From: Dehalococcoidia bacterium
GTDB taxonomy: Bacteria; Chloroflexota; Dehalococcoidia; Lucifugimonadales; Lucifugimonadaceae
Length of the DNA: 64,000 bases
Assembly (NCBI GenBank): GCA_012959765.1
Contig: DUCO01000040.1
Coordinates: 1 to 64,000 of the forward strand
Direction: 5' to 3'
The position numbers and the translations under genes are program-made. Within the stretch, counting starts at the first letter, position 1; each line of letters begins with the position of its first letter. The notes under the pieces were generated by a model, which searched no databases, was not told where the DNA came from, and worked only from the letters and a program-made list of their open reading frames with translations. Below are positions 25,251-33,277 of the stretch, one piece after another.

Positions 25251-25488
25251 TAGTCGCTCCTCTCGAACTTCATATGCCGCTCATCACAGTGGAATCGGCG
25301 TGCCACATCCTACGTGACGAGACGGACTCGTGCCAAAAATTTGGAGGCACGCTTTATGGCGCACTGTGCAAGCGAGTGGGTATTTGCGCAGGCAGGCTGA
25401 AGTGCGCCTAGAATGACCGGCGCACCTAGATATTCGGCTGATTCGTAAATTAGCCGTTTCGCAACCTGATAATCCGGAGGAACTGAAC

Positions 25489-26292
25489 GTGGCAAATCGA
25501 CTGGCTGGCAAAGTTGCCGTAATTACCGGTGGAAACAGTGGTATTGGCGAAGGCACCGCTCACCTGTTCGCCCAAGAAGGTGCGAAGGTTGTGATCATGG
25601 CTCGCCGAGATGATCAAGGCAAAGCTGTTGAGGCGTCGATCAGACAGGCCGGGGGCGAGGCTACTTTTATCGCCTGCGATGTTGGCGATGAAGCGGCAGT
25701 GAATGCAGCCGTCGAGAAGGCTGTTGGGACGTACGGTGGCATCGATATTTTGTTCAACAACGCTGGTGGTGGCGGGCGCGAAAATTTCCCCAACGAATCC
25801 AGCGAAGAGTTCAGTCGCGTTATCAACGTAAACCTGAACGGCACGCTCTACGTTAGCCAGGCCGTTTGGCCGCACATGATCAAGGCCGGTGGCGGTGCCG
25901 TGGTGAATATGTCGTCAGTGGCTGCTACACGTGGCACAAGCCCGAAGATGCACGCTAAGTTCGGATCGACTTCGGCTTCGTACTGGGCGGCGAAAGCTGG
26001 AGTCGATGCCATGACTCGCTACATGGCCGGGATTGGTGGTGCCGACAAAATCCGGGTAAATGGCGTTCGACCGGGCCAAATTATGACGCCGGGAGCGACC
26101 CGTGGGACGCTTACCGACGCCGATGGGGGCCATCATGCGTTCGAAGGTATGTTCGAGCTTATGCAGATGCTCGAAGGCCCCGGCTACCCGCTCGACGTGG
26201 CGAATCTGGTGCTGTTTCTCGTGTCAGACGAGTCGCGGTTCATCACGAGCCAGATCATCAACATCGATGGCGGTACTCCGGTCAAGATCTAG
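25489..26292 (+). CDS. Short-chain dehydrogenase/reductase (classical SDR)
   Basis: 267 residues with all classical SDR motifs: VAVITGGNSGIGEGTA (TGxxxGIG), LFNNAGGGGREN (NNAG), MSSVAA, SYWAAKAGV (YxxxK) and VNGVRPGQIMTPG. An NAD(P)-dependent alcohol/ketone oxidoreductase; substrate unknown. The start is GTG 25489 with GGAGG about 8 nt upstream. It ends three bases before the convergent epimerase fragment. Confidence 0.92.
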   Translation: MANRLAGKVAVITGGNSGIGEGTAHLFAQEGAKVVIMARRDDQGKAVEASIRQAGGEATFIACDVGDEAAVNAAVEKAVGTYGGIDILFNNAGGGGRENFPNESSEEFSRVINVNLNGTLYVSQAVWPHMIKAGGGAVVNMSSVAATRGTSPKMHAKFGSTSASYWAAKAGVDAMTRYMAGIGGADKIRVNGVRPGQIMTPGATRGTLTDADGGHHAFEGMFELMQMLEGPGYPLDVANLVLFLVSDESRFITSQIINIDGGTPVKI

Positions 26293-26294
26293 GT

Positions 26295-26639
26295 CTAAAG
26301 GCCTTCCCATGCTCGCTCGTATGTGGCGATGATGCGATCGGTGAGATCGTTGAATTCGTCGTCTATTACCTGACGAGATGGATCGGCGTCGTACCACCAC
26401 ACCATCTCTTTCGCGCCCACTTCGTAGGGAACGGTGCACATGAACTCGGGCGAGAAACTCTTGATTTTTGTGTTGTCGAAAATCATGCTGGCTGCCTTGT
26501 CACCAAGCAGACCTACGCCCCATTCAGGGTTGATAGCGTTGATCAAATCCGAAGGAATGTGAACTATATTCAGCGGCGGTGCTCCGGCTGCTCGGGCGGC
26601 AATCTCATGGAGTTGACCTGCCCCATAAACCTGTACCAC
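26295..26639 (-). pseudogene. C-terminal fragment of an NAD-dependent epimerase/reductase
   Basis: 114 residues with the C-terminal half of a sugar-epimerase-like SDR (IVHIPSDLINAINPEWG, LGDKAASMIFDNTKIKSF, FNDLTDRIIATYERAW). The Rossmann half and the catalytic YxxxK are absent: reading upstream, a TAG is met two codons before the apparent GTG start (26643-26645). Immediately beyond it begins the archaellin fragment on the other strand, so the gene was cut at about 26640-26652 by a rearrangement. Confidence 0.75.
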
Positions 26640-26651
26640 TCGCTAAGTTAG

Positions 26652-26837
26652 TCCGACGACGGTGTCGCAAAGTACGCCGCAGTCGACGTAAACGGTTCAT
26701 CGGGAATCCTGTACACAGGCACCCTGCTCACTACATACGATCAGTTCACCCTAGAAGTAAAACCAGAGAGCGGCGTGGTGTTGACCATTCAGCGAACAGC
26801 ACCAGGCAGGCTCGACACGGTCATGGACCTGAGGTAA
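26652..26837 (+). pseudogene. Archaellin-like C-terminal fragment
   Basis: The open frame from TCC 26652 (preceded by in-frame TAG) to TAA 26835-26837 reads SDDGVAKYAAVDVNGSSGI, then FTLEVKPESGVVLTIQRTAP and GRLDTVMDLR. It matches the C-terminus of the gene at 1-437 position by position (FxLExxPxxGxxLTxQRxxPxxLxxVMxL). Only about 61 residues remain and no start codon is available. It is cut at the same point as the epimerase fragment and is followed by a strong terminator, as expected for the real end of an archaellin gene. Confidence 0.7.
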
Positions 26838-26860
26838 TTCCTCGGTTCGACAGATCTTGT

Positions 26861-26893
26861 GAAACAGCCGTCAGTGAAACTGGCGGCTGTTTC
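26861..26893 (+). terminator. Rho-independent terminator after the archaellin fragment
   Basis: GAAACAGCCGTCAGT and ACTGGCGGCTGTTTC pair over 15 bp (one G-U) around GAA, followed by GTTTAAC. It is 24 nt past the stop codon of the archaellin fragment. Confidence 0.82.
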
Positions 26894-26964
26894 GTTTAAC
26901 CGTTGACCGGCACAAGAACGGAGTTGATTACCCAATGTGCCAAGAATCCACTCAACCGAAATCC

Positions 26965-27882
26965 CTAAAACACCGCAATCGGATTGGCCGGTGATCCCGT
27001 GCCGCCCATCACAACCAACGGATTGACGGTGAGCATGAATTCGTACCGCCCCTCTTCGGCGCACACAGCCGCCAGAGGTTCAAGCAGCGAGTTATCCACA
27101 AGAGCGACTCCGTAAGCGAAGATAACCCCGTGTACAGGCCAGGGAACGTTGTACTCGTTTGGAGCAGCATCCATCATGTCCCACACCAACATCGATATAT
27201 CGTTGTCACGAACGAACGGCAGGCACGACGCATGCAGACCCGGACGTTCTGCCCCTCGAGTCCACACGCCGCCATTGCTGGCCGCGAACTTCTCTCTACC
27301 GCTGTAAACACACACCGCATCACCCGGTTCTATCTTCAGGCCCTGAGCTTCAGCGATTTCTTCCAATTCCCAGCCGTGAACCGGAGTATCCATGGTCACG
27401 TGCGATACACCTCGATATTTTGGCACATCGAGTAGAACGCCTCGCGTCAATATGCCATCCGACCACGCGTCGATAGTCCCGTACTGAACACCATCGAACC
27501 GAATGTTCTCTTCGGGATCACGACCATCCCACCCGCCATTTTCGTCCCACACATGGCACAGAGCGTCGATATGAGTTGTTGAGGTTCCGTGATAGGCAAT
27601 GCCATAGTAGTCGGTTGCGGCTCCACCACCGGGCGGCCGATCACCTTTCATCAGGAATTTCACTGCAGGTCGAGGGTTTTCTTCCGAAGGCTCGACAGGA
27701 AACGGCCGACTGAGCGAAACCGTGCGACCGGTTTTTACCAGAGCAGCAGCTTTTATCCGCTTGGCGTCATCGATCAGATTCATTGCACCTGCGGCTCCAT
27801 CATTTCCCCAGCGACCCCAGTTGCGACGATCCCTCAGGTACGAATCTACGTCTTCTCGGGTAGGCAGACGATTTTCGGTCAT
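26965..27882 (-). CDS. Cyclase-family (kynurenine-formamidase-like) metal hydrolase
   Basis: 305 residues of the Cyclase family (PF04199 type). The N-terminus RDRRNWGRWGNDGAAGAMNLI is shared with the paralogue at 35677-36621. The metal-binding block is HGTSTTHIDALCHVWD, comparable to HxGTHxDxxxH of KynB. Later GVLLDVPKYRGV and the C-terminal NPLVVMGGTGSPANPIAVF close the domain. Such enzymes hydrolyse amides or lactones (kynurenine formamidase, isatin hydrolase, polyketide cyclase-like). Natural substrate unknown. A single gene. Confidence 0.88.
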   Translation of the reverse strand: MTENRLPTREDVDSYLRDRRNWGRWGNDGAAGAMNLIDDAKRIKAAALVKTGRTVSLSRPFPVEPSEENPRPAVKFLMKGDRPPGGGAATDYYGIAYHGTSTTHIDALCHVWDENGGWDGRDPEENIRFDGVQYGTIDAWSDGILTRGVLLDVPKYRGVSHVTMDTPVHGWELEEIAEAQGLKIEPGDAVCVYSGREKFAASNGGVWTRGAERPGLHASCLPFVRDNDISMLVWDMMDAAPNEYNVPWPVHGVIFAYGVALVDNSLLEPLAAVCAEEGRYEFMLTVNPLVVMGGTGSPANPIAVF

Positions 27883-28111
27883 TTATGAATTCCTTTTGTT
27901 CGGTCTTGGAAATCGGGCTGAGAAGCAACGGATAGCCATCTTCACGAACACAGATCATGCTGTTGAAAGTGGCATCTTACGGGTATGACACCTGTCCGGG
28001 CGTGATATCGTCTCGCTGCGAGTCGAATACATATGAGTCCAACTACGGTCATCGCTTCGAAGTACGCCAACAGGCCAATGGAAATGTTAAGCACGCAACA
28101 AGGAAGAAATA

Positions 28112-28729
28112 ATGATTTACGAGTTCCGGACGTACGACCTGTACCCAAGAACCCTGGGACAGTACGAGGAGATCCTGACAAAGTCGCTGGCTGGCGGAAG
28201 GCCCGATGTATCGCCGCTGTTTGGCTATTTCCACTCCGAGTTCGGGCGTCTGAATCAGGCACTTCACATCTGGCCGTACCAGGATTTGCAGGAGCGGATG
28301 TCCGTACGAGACGAAGTGATGAAACTGGATTCATGGCCGCCGCCAACCGGCGAACTTCTGGCGGGTCAAAATACCGAGATCTACTTCCCAGCCCCGTTCA
28401 ATGATGAGTCGATTACTGGCGATCAAGGACCGTACTACGAACTACGCACCTACACATACGCAACCGGAGACATCCCGAAAGTGATCGATGCGTGGTCGAC
28501 CGCGATCGATGAGCGAAAGAAGTTATCGCCCTTTATTGGCGCTTGGTTCACAGAACTTGGAACCCTGAACAAGTGGACTCATCTCTGGGGGTACTCATCG
28601 TTGGAAGAGCGGGAACGAGTTCGAACTGATGCCATCGAACGCGGCATTTGGCCCGCGCCAGGTGGACCTGTGCCGCGTGCCCAGCAAAGCCAGCTGTTCT
28701 TGCCGTTCCCATTCAGCCCACTTTGCTGA
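28112..28729 (+). CDS. NIPSNAP-family protein, two tandem domains
   Basis: 205 residues made of two NIPSNAP-type ferredoxin-like halves. Each begins with the motif YE(F/L)RTY (MIYEFRTYDLYP; YYELRTYTYATG) and contains a W-x-Y block (LHIWPYQDLQERM; THLWGYSSLEERERV). The C-terminus PFSPL is usual for the family. Function is not well established; bacterial members may bind small ligands or act as monooxygenase-like dimeric barrels. The start has AGGAAG upstream. The tRNA-Lys gene follows on the other strand. Confidence 0.85.
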   Translation: MIYEFRTYDLYPRTLGQYEEILTKSLAGGRPDVSPLFGYFHSEFGRLNQALHIWPYQDLQERMSVRDEVMKLDSWPPPTGELLAGQNTEIYFPAPFNDESITGDQGPYYELRTYTYATGDIPKVIDAWSTAIDERKKLSPFIGAWFTELGTLNKWTHLWGYSSLEERERVRTDAIERGIWPAPGGPVPRAQQSQLFLPFPFSPLC

Positions 28730-28816
28730 AGTCCAACAGTGCTAGTGACCAGTTAGTGACCATCACGCGAAAAGACCCCGGAATAATCCGAGATCTTGTT
28801 CAGAAGGTATTCAGTT

Positions 28817-28892
28817 TGGTGACGGGCCGGGGACTCGAACCCCGAACCTAGTGATTAAGAGTCACTTGCTCTGCCAATTGAGCTAGCCCGTC
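28817..28892 (-). tRNA. tRNA-Lys (anticodon CUU)
   Basis: On the minus strand a full cloverleaf folds: acceptor GACGGGC/GCCCGTC, D-arm GCTC..GAGC, anticodon stem AGTGA/TCACT with loop CTCTTAA (anticodon CTT), T-arm CGGGG-TTCGAGT-CCCCG, discriminator A and an encoded CCA (complement of TGG at 28817-28819). It decodes AAG. Confidence 0.97.
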
Positions 28893-29067
28893 TCTGTTAA
28901 CAATTCAATCGGAGGCGCAATGCAGTGTCAACGGCAAATATTGCCGGTATCACAAAGTGTCGAACTCACAGCTCTGCACCAATGCGTCTGAATCCACGGT
29001 ATTTCCTTCGATAGGCGACTGCGCGATCAACCTTTCGTTGATTCATTTGCGCCAACAGCGTAGGCCA

Positions 29068-29086
29068 GTCTGACGCTTTGTCAGAC
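29068..29086 (-). terminator. Hairpin downstream of the P-II-like gene
   Basis: GTCTGAC-GCTTT-GTCAGAC, a perfect 7-bp stem about 40 nt after the end of the minus-strand P-II-like gene. There is no clear T-run, so this is a tentative terminator. Confidence 0.4.
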
Positions 29087-29124
29087 CGACTTAGCTGCTA
29101 ATCCTGAACGGGTGATATGAACCG

Positions 29125-29464
29125 CTAAAGAGCAGCTTCGTTTCGCTCACCGGTGCGCACGCGAACCACTTCCGAAATGGGCGAGACGAATATCTTTCCA
29201 TCGCCAATAGCGCCTTCTTCAGAGCTTCTGGCTGAATTCAGAATGACTTCGATGATTTTTTCCCTCCACCGTGGTTATCAACGCCTTTGGCAGTGACGTT
29301 CGTGTGGCAGTCGTAGTGCCTCGCCCTGTGAACACCTCGACGCCCTTTTGCTGTCCTCTGCCGTTTATGTTTTGCACATTGAAACCGCGACAGCCAACTT
29401 CGTTAAGGGCTTCAATGACGATGTTTATTGGATCGGGTCGAACGATAGCTTCAATTTTTATCAC
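29125..29464 (-). pseudogene. P-II-like nitrogen regulatory protein, frameshifted in an A-run
   Basis: From GTG 29464 (GAGGAAGG upstream) the frame reads VIKIEAIVRPDPINIVIEAL, then an unusual T-loop (VQNINGRGQQKGVEVFTGRG) and LPKALITTVEGK. It then shifts out of frame at a run of six A (T-run 29256-29261 on the plus strand). Removing one A restores IIEVILNSARSSEEGAIGDG, KIFVSPISEVVRVRTGER and NEAAL to TAG 29125, the exact C-terminus of P-II (IGDGKIFV..RTGE). P-II proteins sense ATP/ADP and 2-oxoglutarate and control nitrogen or carbon uptake. The uridylylation Tyr of GlnB is absent. Sequencing error, real mutation, or slippage at the A-run could all explain the shift. Confidence 0.75.
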
Positions 29465-29609
29465 TTCTAATTCGCCTTCCTCATTGCCGCACTCCTGCAC
29501 GGCAAATAATAGTTCTTTGTCGATTAATCAGCCTCGCCGGCAACGTATAGGCGCCCACTGTGAAGCGTGAAATCGAGAACGAGAAACGCGGTTACAGCAA
29601 CACCGTAAT

Positions 29610-29795
29610 CTAGCTATCTGACATCATCTCGCCACCGACCGACCAGCTGGCCTTTTCAACATCCTGGAAGATGATGGTGGTTGCGGAGTCGGGAACTCCG
29701 GCGGTTTCAGATATTGCTTTCGTTATCGCTTTTGCGAGATCAGCTTTTTGCTGGTCAGTTCGCCCAGCGTAGAGTGCTACGTTCACAATCGGCAT
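29610..29795 (-). CDS. 4-Oxalocrotonate tautomerase-family protein
   Basis: 61 residues, the standard size of 4-OT subunits. Pro follows the initiator Met (MPIVNVALYAGRT), giving the catalytic N-terminal Pro1 after Met removal; an Arg at position 11-12 (GRT) fits the substrate-binding Arg. VPDSATTIIFQDVEKASWSVGG is the typical C-terminal half. It isomerises unsaturated 2-oxoacids or similar compounds, probably as a hexamer. A single small gene. Confidence 0.9.
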   Translation of the reverse strand: MPIVNVALYAGRTDQQKADLAKAITKAISETAGVPDSATTIIFQDVEKASWSVGGEMMSDS

Positions 29796-29975
29796 TTTTC
29801 GCTCCTACTTTCGTTTATCTGGCATTTATCTGGCGTTTAGCCTGTTTTTTTGAGGTCGCGGAACCACATAGGTGACGCTCAAACCGGCCAAATTATAGGT
29901 GGGTGCGCGCCGAATTATGTTCATTTGGTCGCCGTTATCCAAAGGATTTACGTTTATCGCAATATAATGATTACG

Positions 29976-31007
29976 ATGGCAGATTCTTCAGTGAACAACG
30001 ATGGCAGCAGCATGAGCGAATTCGGGCTAATTGCCCGACTCGCTGAGTTCGGCGTGGCTGAAAGTCTGCAGAACCCCGAATCCGTCCTGACGGGTATCGG
30101 AGATGACGCTGCGGTGGTCTCAACCCCTTCCGGAAAGCTTCTTCTCACCACCGACGCTATTGTCGATGGAGTCCACTTCAGGTCAGTCGATGAACGCTGG
30201 TACGACATCGGCTGGAAGTGTGCGGTTTCCAATCTCAGCGATATCGCCGCTATGGGTGGAATTCCCGATCATGCACTCGTAACTCTGGGTGTGCCTCAGG
30301 GTGCATCGATGGATACGTACGTCGACTTCTACTCAGGTATGAACGAGGCGTTCGCTAAGTTCGGTGGAGCGGTTGTTGGAGGCGATGTCGTTTCATCTCC
30401 AACCATGTTCGTCAATCTGGCGCTGACAGGACATCCGGTATCAACCGACGATGGCGAACCAGCATGGCTACAGCGAGGTGCCGCACAGGTCGACGATCTT
30501 GTGTGCGTGACAGGGTCGCTCGGCGGATCGGCGGGTGGACTTGAAGTACTACTCAGTGGCGAAACGAACCCAAGTGGTCAGACACTGGTCAAAAGGCACT
30601 TCCACCCTACCCCGCGTATCGAACTGGGCAATCAGCTGGTCCGGGCAGGCGTCCGCTGCGCAATGGATGTGAGCGATGGGCTGGTTGGCGATCTTGAAAA
30701 ATTGGCAAGTGCAAGTAACGTTCAAATCAGGATCGATATGACAAATATTCCGATTCCACCTGAACTGATATTCATGTTCGGTACCAGTGCAATTGAGCTG
30801 GCGCTGAGCGGCGGAGAAGATTACGAACTTGCGTTCACCGCGCCAGAGTCGATCGTGAAAGCGCTACAAGAAGAAAACGATTCCAGATTTACTGTTATCG
30901 GTCGGGTCACTGAAGAAGGTGTAGATGGCGGAAAAGTGAGTCTGGTCGATGCCACTGGCGAAGACTACGAACCAATTCGCAAAGGTTGGGATCACCTGAA
31001 TGGCTGA
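29976..31007 (+). CDS. thiL: Thiamine-monophosphate kinase
   Basis: About 343 residues. ThiL hallmarks are present: SEFGLIARLAEFGV, the Mg/ATP-binding GIGDDAAVV, LLTTDAIVDGVHF, DVSDGLVGDLEKLA and SGGEDYELAFT. It phosphorylates thiamine phosphate to the active cofactor thiamine diphosphate. The start is uncertain: the track's 29850 is too early, ATG 29967 and 29976 lie close together, and 30012 (MSEFGL) is the shortest choice. Its last 8 nt overlap the start of tsaE (CTGAATGGCTGA), so thiL-tsaE-tsaB is one operon. Confidence 0.95.
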   Translation: MADSSVNNDGSSMSEFGLIARLAEFGVAESLQNPESVLTGIGDDAAVVSTPSGKLLLTTDAIVDGVHFRSVDERWYDIGWKCAVSNLSDIAAMGGIPDHALVTLGVPQGASMDTYVDFYSGMNEAFAKFGGAVVGGDVVSSPTMFVNLALTGHPVSTDDGEPAWLQRGAAQVDDLVCVTGSLGGSAGGLEVLLSGETNPSGQTLVKRHFHPTPRIELGNQLVRAGVRCAMDVSDGLVGDLEKLASASNVQIRIDMTNIPIPPELIFMFGTSAIELALSGGEDYELAFTAPESIVKALQEENDSRFTVIGRVTEEGVDGGKVSLVDATGEDYEPIRKGWDHLNG

Positions 31008-31563
31008 AAATATCTCAGCTAGCGCTGCGGGGCCGAGCCCGGCGCTATTACTGGTGTCCGATTCGGAATCTGACACGGTTCGAATCGGAAAGTCCATCGG
31101 GCTTGCGCTGCGCACTGGCGACACGGTTCTACTCTCTGGCGATCTCGGAGCCGGCAAAACTCGCATGGTTCACGGCATGGCCGAAGCCATTGAGAGCCCC
31201 ATCCCAGCTCGAAGCCCAACCTTCGTGATCGTGAACGAGTACCCGGGTCGGCTGCGCCTGAGCCACTGTGATCTGTACAGGCTGGGCTCTGTCGACGAGG
31301 TTGAAGAGCTGGCTCTCGATGAGCGACTGGTGGATGGAGCATTGGTGGTCGAATGGCCAGAAATCGGTGCGGCGGCGCTACCTGAAGACGTACTATTTCT
31401 CCAATTCGTCAACGGCGGCCACGACGATCAACGGCTAATTACGTTCACACCTACCGGACCTCGGTCTGCCGGATTACTTAGCCGTTCAGCCGCGGTGTTC
31501 GAGTCGCTCGATGCCACGGTTGGCCTTACCCATTCAAACTCTCCAGAATCCGACACAAATTGA
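31000..31563 (+). CDS. tsaE: tRNA threonylcarbamoyladenosine biosynthesis ATPase TsaE
   Basis: 187 residues. Walker A GDLGAGKTRMVHG, then SPTFVIVNEYPG, LRLSHCDLYRLGSVDEVEEL and LVVEWPEIGAAALP are diagnostic of TsaE, the ATPase that drives t6A synthesis with TsaB and TsaD at A37 of ANN-decoding tRNAs. An N-terminal extension of about 20 residues and a longer C-terminal tail (about 30) exceed the usual 150 residues. It overlaps thiL by 8 nt, and its stop overlaps the TTG start of tsaB (TTGA). Confidence 0.95.
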   Translation: MAENISASAAGPSPALLLVSDSESDTVRIGKSIGLALRTGDTVLLSGDLGAGKTRMVHGMAEAIESPIPARSPTFVIVNEYPGRLRLSHCDLYRLGSVDEVEELALDERLVDGALVVEWPEIGAAALPEDVLFLQFVNGGHDDQRLITFTPTGPRSAGLLSRSAAVFESLDATVGLTHSNSPESDTN

Positions 31564-32231
31564 ATCTTGTAGTAATCGATACCTCGACCCGATTCGCCGG
31601 GGTCAGCGTGGCAAACGACGCGGGCGACCGAGCGACACGTAGCTGGCGTTCGACTCAGAATCATGGTCGGGAGCTTATGCCGGCTATCGTCGAATCACTT
31701 GCCGAGTTATCGCTGACTCCGGTGGATATAACGCACGTAGCGGTTGCCCTCGGCCCAGGTGGGTTCAGCGCCGTTCGGGTGGGAATTAGTGTTGCGCTGG
31801 GTCTTGTGATAGCCAATCACTTGCCGGTTCTGGGGATTTCAACGCACGAGATCGAGGCGGAACCGCATGAGGCGAGTGCAGGCGCGGATACCCCGCTGTA
31901 CTCGCTGATTCCGGCTGGTCGCAACGAGATTTCGTGGACACGGCACTCGACCGGAGGTCAAACGGAATCGAAAACCGGCATTGCCGCCCCTGAGCAACTG
32001 GCACAGCAACTCGAGGCGGGTGCATTACTGTGCGGTGAGGCGTGCGATCTGATGGCTGGCCTCGTTGAAGCTTCACGATTCCGCGGTCACGAAGCTCCCA
32101 CCCGAGACTCAAACTCGATTCTCGATATGGCCATCCGTAAGTTCGAATCGGGTTTATCGACTCCTTACGAGGAATTACGACCCATCTACGCTCGGCCACC
32201 TTCAATTACCAAGCCAAAACCTGCAAAGTAG
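31560..32231 (+). CDS. tsaB: tRNA threonylcarbamoyladenosine biosynthesis protein TsaB
   Basis: 223 residues of the ASKHA-like TsaB family: LVVIDTSTRFAGVSVAND at the start, NHGRELMPAI, VALGPGGFSAVRVGISVALGL and the central VLGISTHE. TsaB is the scaffold partner of TsaD in t6A modification. The TTG start at 31560 overlaps the tsaE stop, so translation is coupled. tsaD is not in the window. The C-terminal half is less conserved, as usual. Confidence 0.92.
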   Translation: MNLVVIDTSTRFAGVSVANDAGDRATRSWRSTQNHGRELMPAIVESLAELSLTPVDITHVAVALGPGGFSAVRVGISVALGLVIANHLPVLGISTHEIEAEPHEASAGADTPLYSLIPAGRNEISWTRHSTGGQTESKTGIAAPEQLAQQLEAGALLCGEACDLMAGLVEASRFRGHEAPTRDSNSILDMAIRKFESGLSTPYEELRPIYARPPSITKPKPAK

Positions 32232-32313
32232 TCGATCTCCCAAACGCCCCAATTTCGATATTTCACGGCACAATGAACAGACGCAATTCCTGTAAATCCT
32301 CTAGGGAGAAGAA

Positions 32314-32769
32314 ATGACAACGGAGCGAACACTCGTACTGGTAAAGCCTGATGGCGTACAACGCGGACTTGCCGGTGAGATTATTGGGCGGCTTGAGCGC
32401 ACGGGCCTGCAGATCATCGGCATGAAGCTGATGCAGATTTCAGACGAGCTGGCTGCCACGCACTATGGCGAGCACGAAGGCAAGCCGTTCTACGCTGGAC
32501 TCGTGGGTTTCATCACGTCTTCTCCGGTTGTTGCACTTGCTCTTGAAGGCCCGAGTGCTATTTCGACTACCCGAAAAATTATGGGCGCCACAAACCCTGC
32601 TGATGCAGACCCGGGTACCGTTCGTGGTGACCTCGGGGTGGACATGGGTCGAAACCTGATCCACGGATCAGCAAATGCCGACGATGCTGCCCGAGAGGTG
32701 GCGTTGTTCTTCAACGATTCCGAACTGACTTCCTACGGCAGGGCGACTCAACCCTGGATCGTAGAGTAG
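32314..32769 (+). CDS. ndk: Nucleoside-diphosphate kinase
   Basis: 151 residues. TLVLVKPDGVQRGLAGEIIGR, GEHEGKPFY, RKIMGATNP, GTVRGDLG and the active-site NLIHGSANADDAAREVALFF (phospho-His) are all in place. It transfers gamma-phosphate between nucleoside triphosphates and diphosphates. Strong AGGGAGAAG before ATG. It follows the thiL-tsaE-tsaB operon by 82 nt and converges with rsfS. Confidence 0.98.
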   Translation: MTTERTLVLVKPDGVQRGLAGEIIGRLERTGLQIIGMKLMQISDELAATHYGEHEGKPFYAGLVGFITSSPVVALALEGPSAISTTRKIMGATNPADADPGTVRGDLGVDMGRNLIHGSANADDAAREVALFFNDSELTSYGRATQPWIVE

Positions 32770-32793
32770 AGCTGTTCGATACCGCTTAACGAA

Positions 32794-33168
32794 CTACTGA
32801 GCTCGTACGATTTCTCTAGCTCGTGCCCAGAGCTGCTCGAGGCCGTAGTGCTCTCGCTGCTCTCTGGTGAACAGGTGGATGACCACGCCGGTGAAGTCGA
32901 TCAGCACCCAGCCGCCCTTGCCCGATCCTTCACGATGAGTGACGTGCACGCCCATCTTGCGTGAACGCCGGCTGATGTCTTCAGCCATCGATTCGAGGTG
33001 GCGGTCGGTCTCACCGCTGATAATTACGAAGTAGTCAGCGAATGTGCTGATGCCCTGAGTGTCGAGTAAAACGATATCGGATCCGAGTTTCTCTGATGCC
33101 TCATCGACCGCCGCCCGGGCGATCTCTTCGTTTGTGGCGGTAATTTTTATTTGTGCGGTGTCTTCCAT
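32794..33168 (-). CDS. rsfS: Ribosomal silencing factor RsfS
   Basis: 124 residues. The family core is clear: IVLLDTQGISTFADYFVIISG, DRHLESMAEDI, HREGSGKGGWVLIDFTGVVIHLF and REHYGLEQLW. RsfS binds L14 of the large ribosomal subunit and blocks subunit joining during starvation. It is usually next to nadD, which is not seen here. Divergent from mnmA with about 110 nt between. Confidence 0.96.
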   Translation of the reverse strand: MEDTAQIKITATNEEIARAAVDEASEKLGSDIVLLDTQGISTFADYFVIISGETDRHLESMAEDISRRSRKMGVHVTHREGSGKGGWVLIDFTGVVIHLFTREQREHYGLEQLWARAREIVRAQ

Positions 33169-33277
33169 TGCTTAAGAATTATAGATGCAGAACCGCGATT
33201 CCGAACTCACCAATTTTGCCCAAATGGTTTAACACTGGATTAGCTGCTAAATCGGCTGATTTTGGTATTCTGAACTA

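Larger units (their letters stand above)
28730..29124. other. Intergenic region holding the tRNA-Lys gene
   Basis: Besides the tRNA (28817-28892) and the hairpin at 29068-29086 no gene is visible. The ORF at 28648-28851 is an artefact: its end, GRGLEPRT, is the translation of the T-arm of the tRNA gene. Confidence 0.7.

Noticed and set aside
28112-28729. UGA after the NIPSNAP C-terminal Cys as a further Sec codon
   Set aside because: PFSPL followed by one residue is the normal end of the family, and the frame downstream soon meets TAG without conserved text.
28648-28851. Plus-strand ORF ending GRGLEPRT
   Set aside because: It is the antisense translation of the tRNA-Lys T-arm, a familiar artefact.
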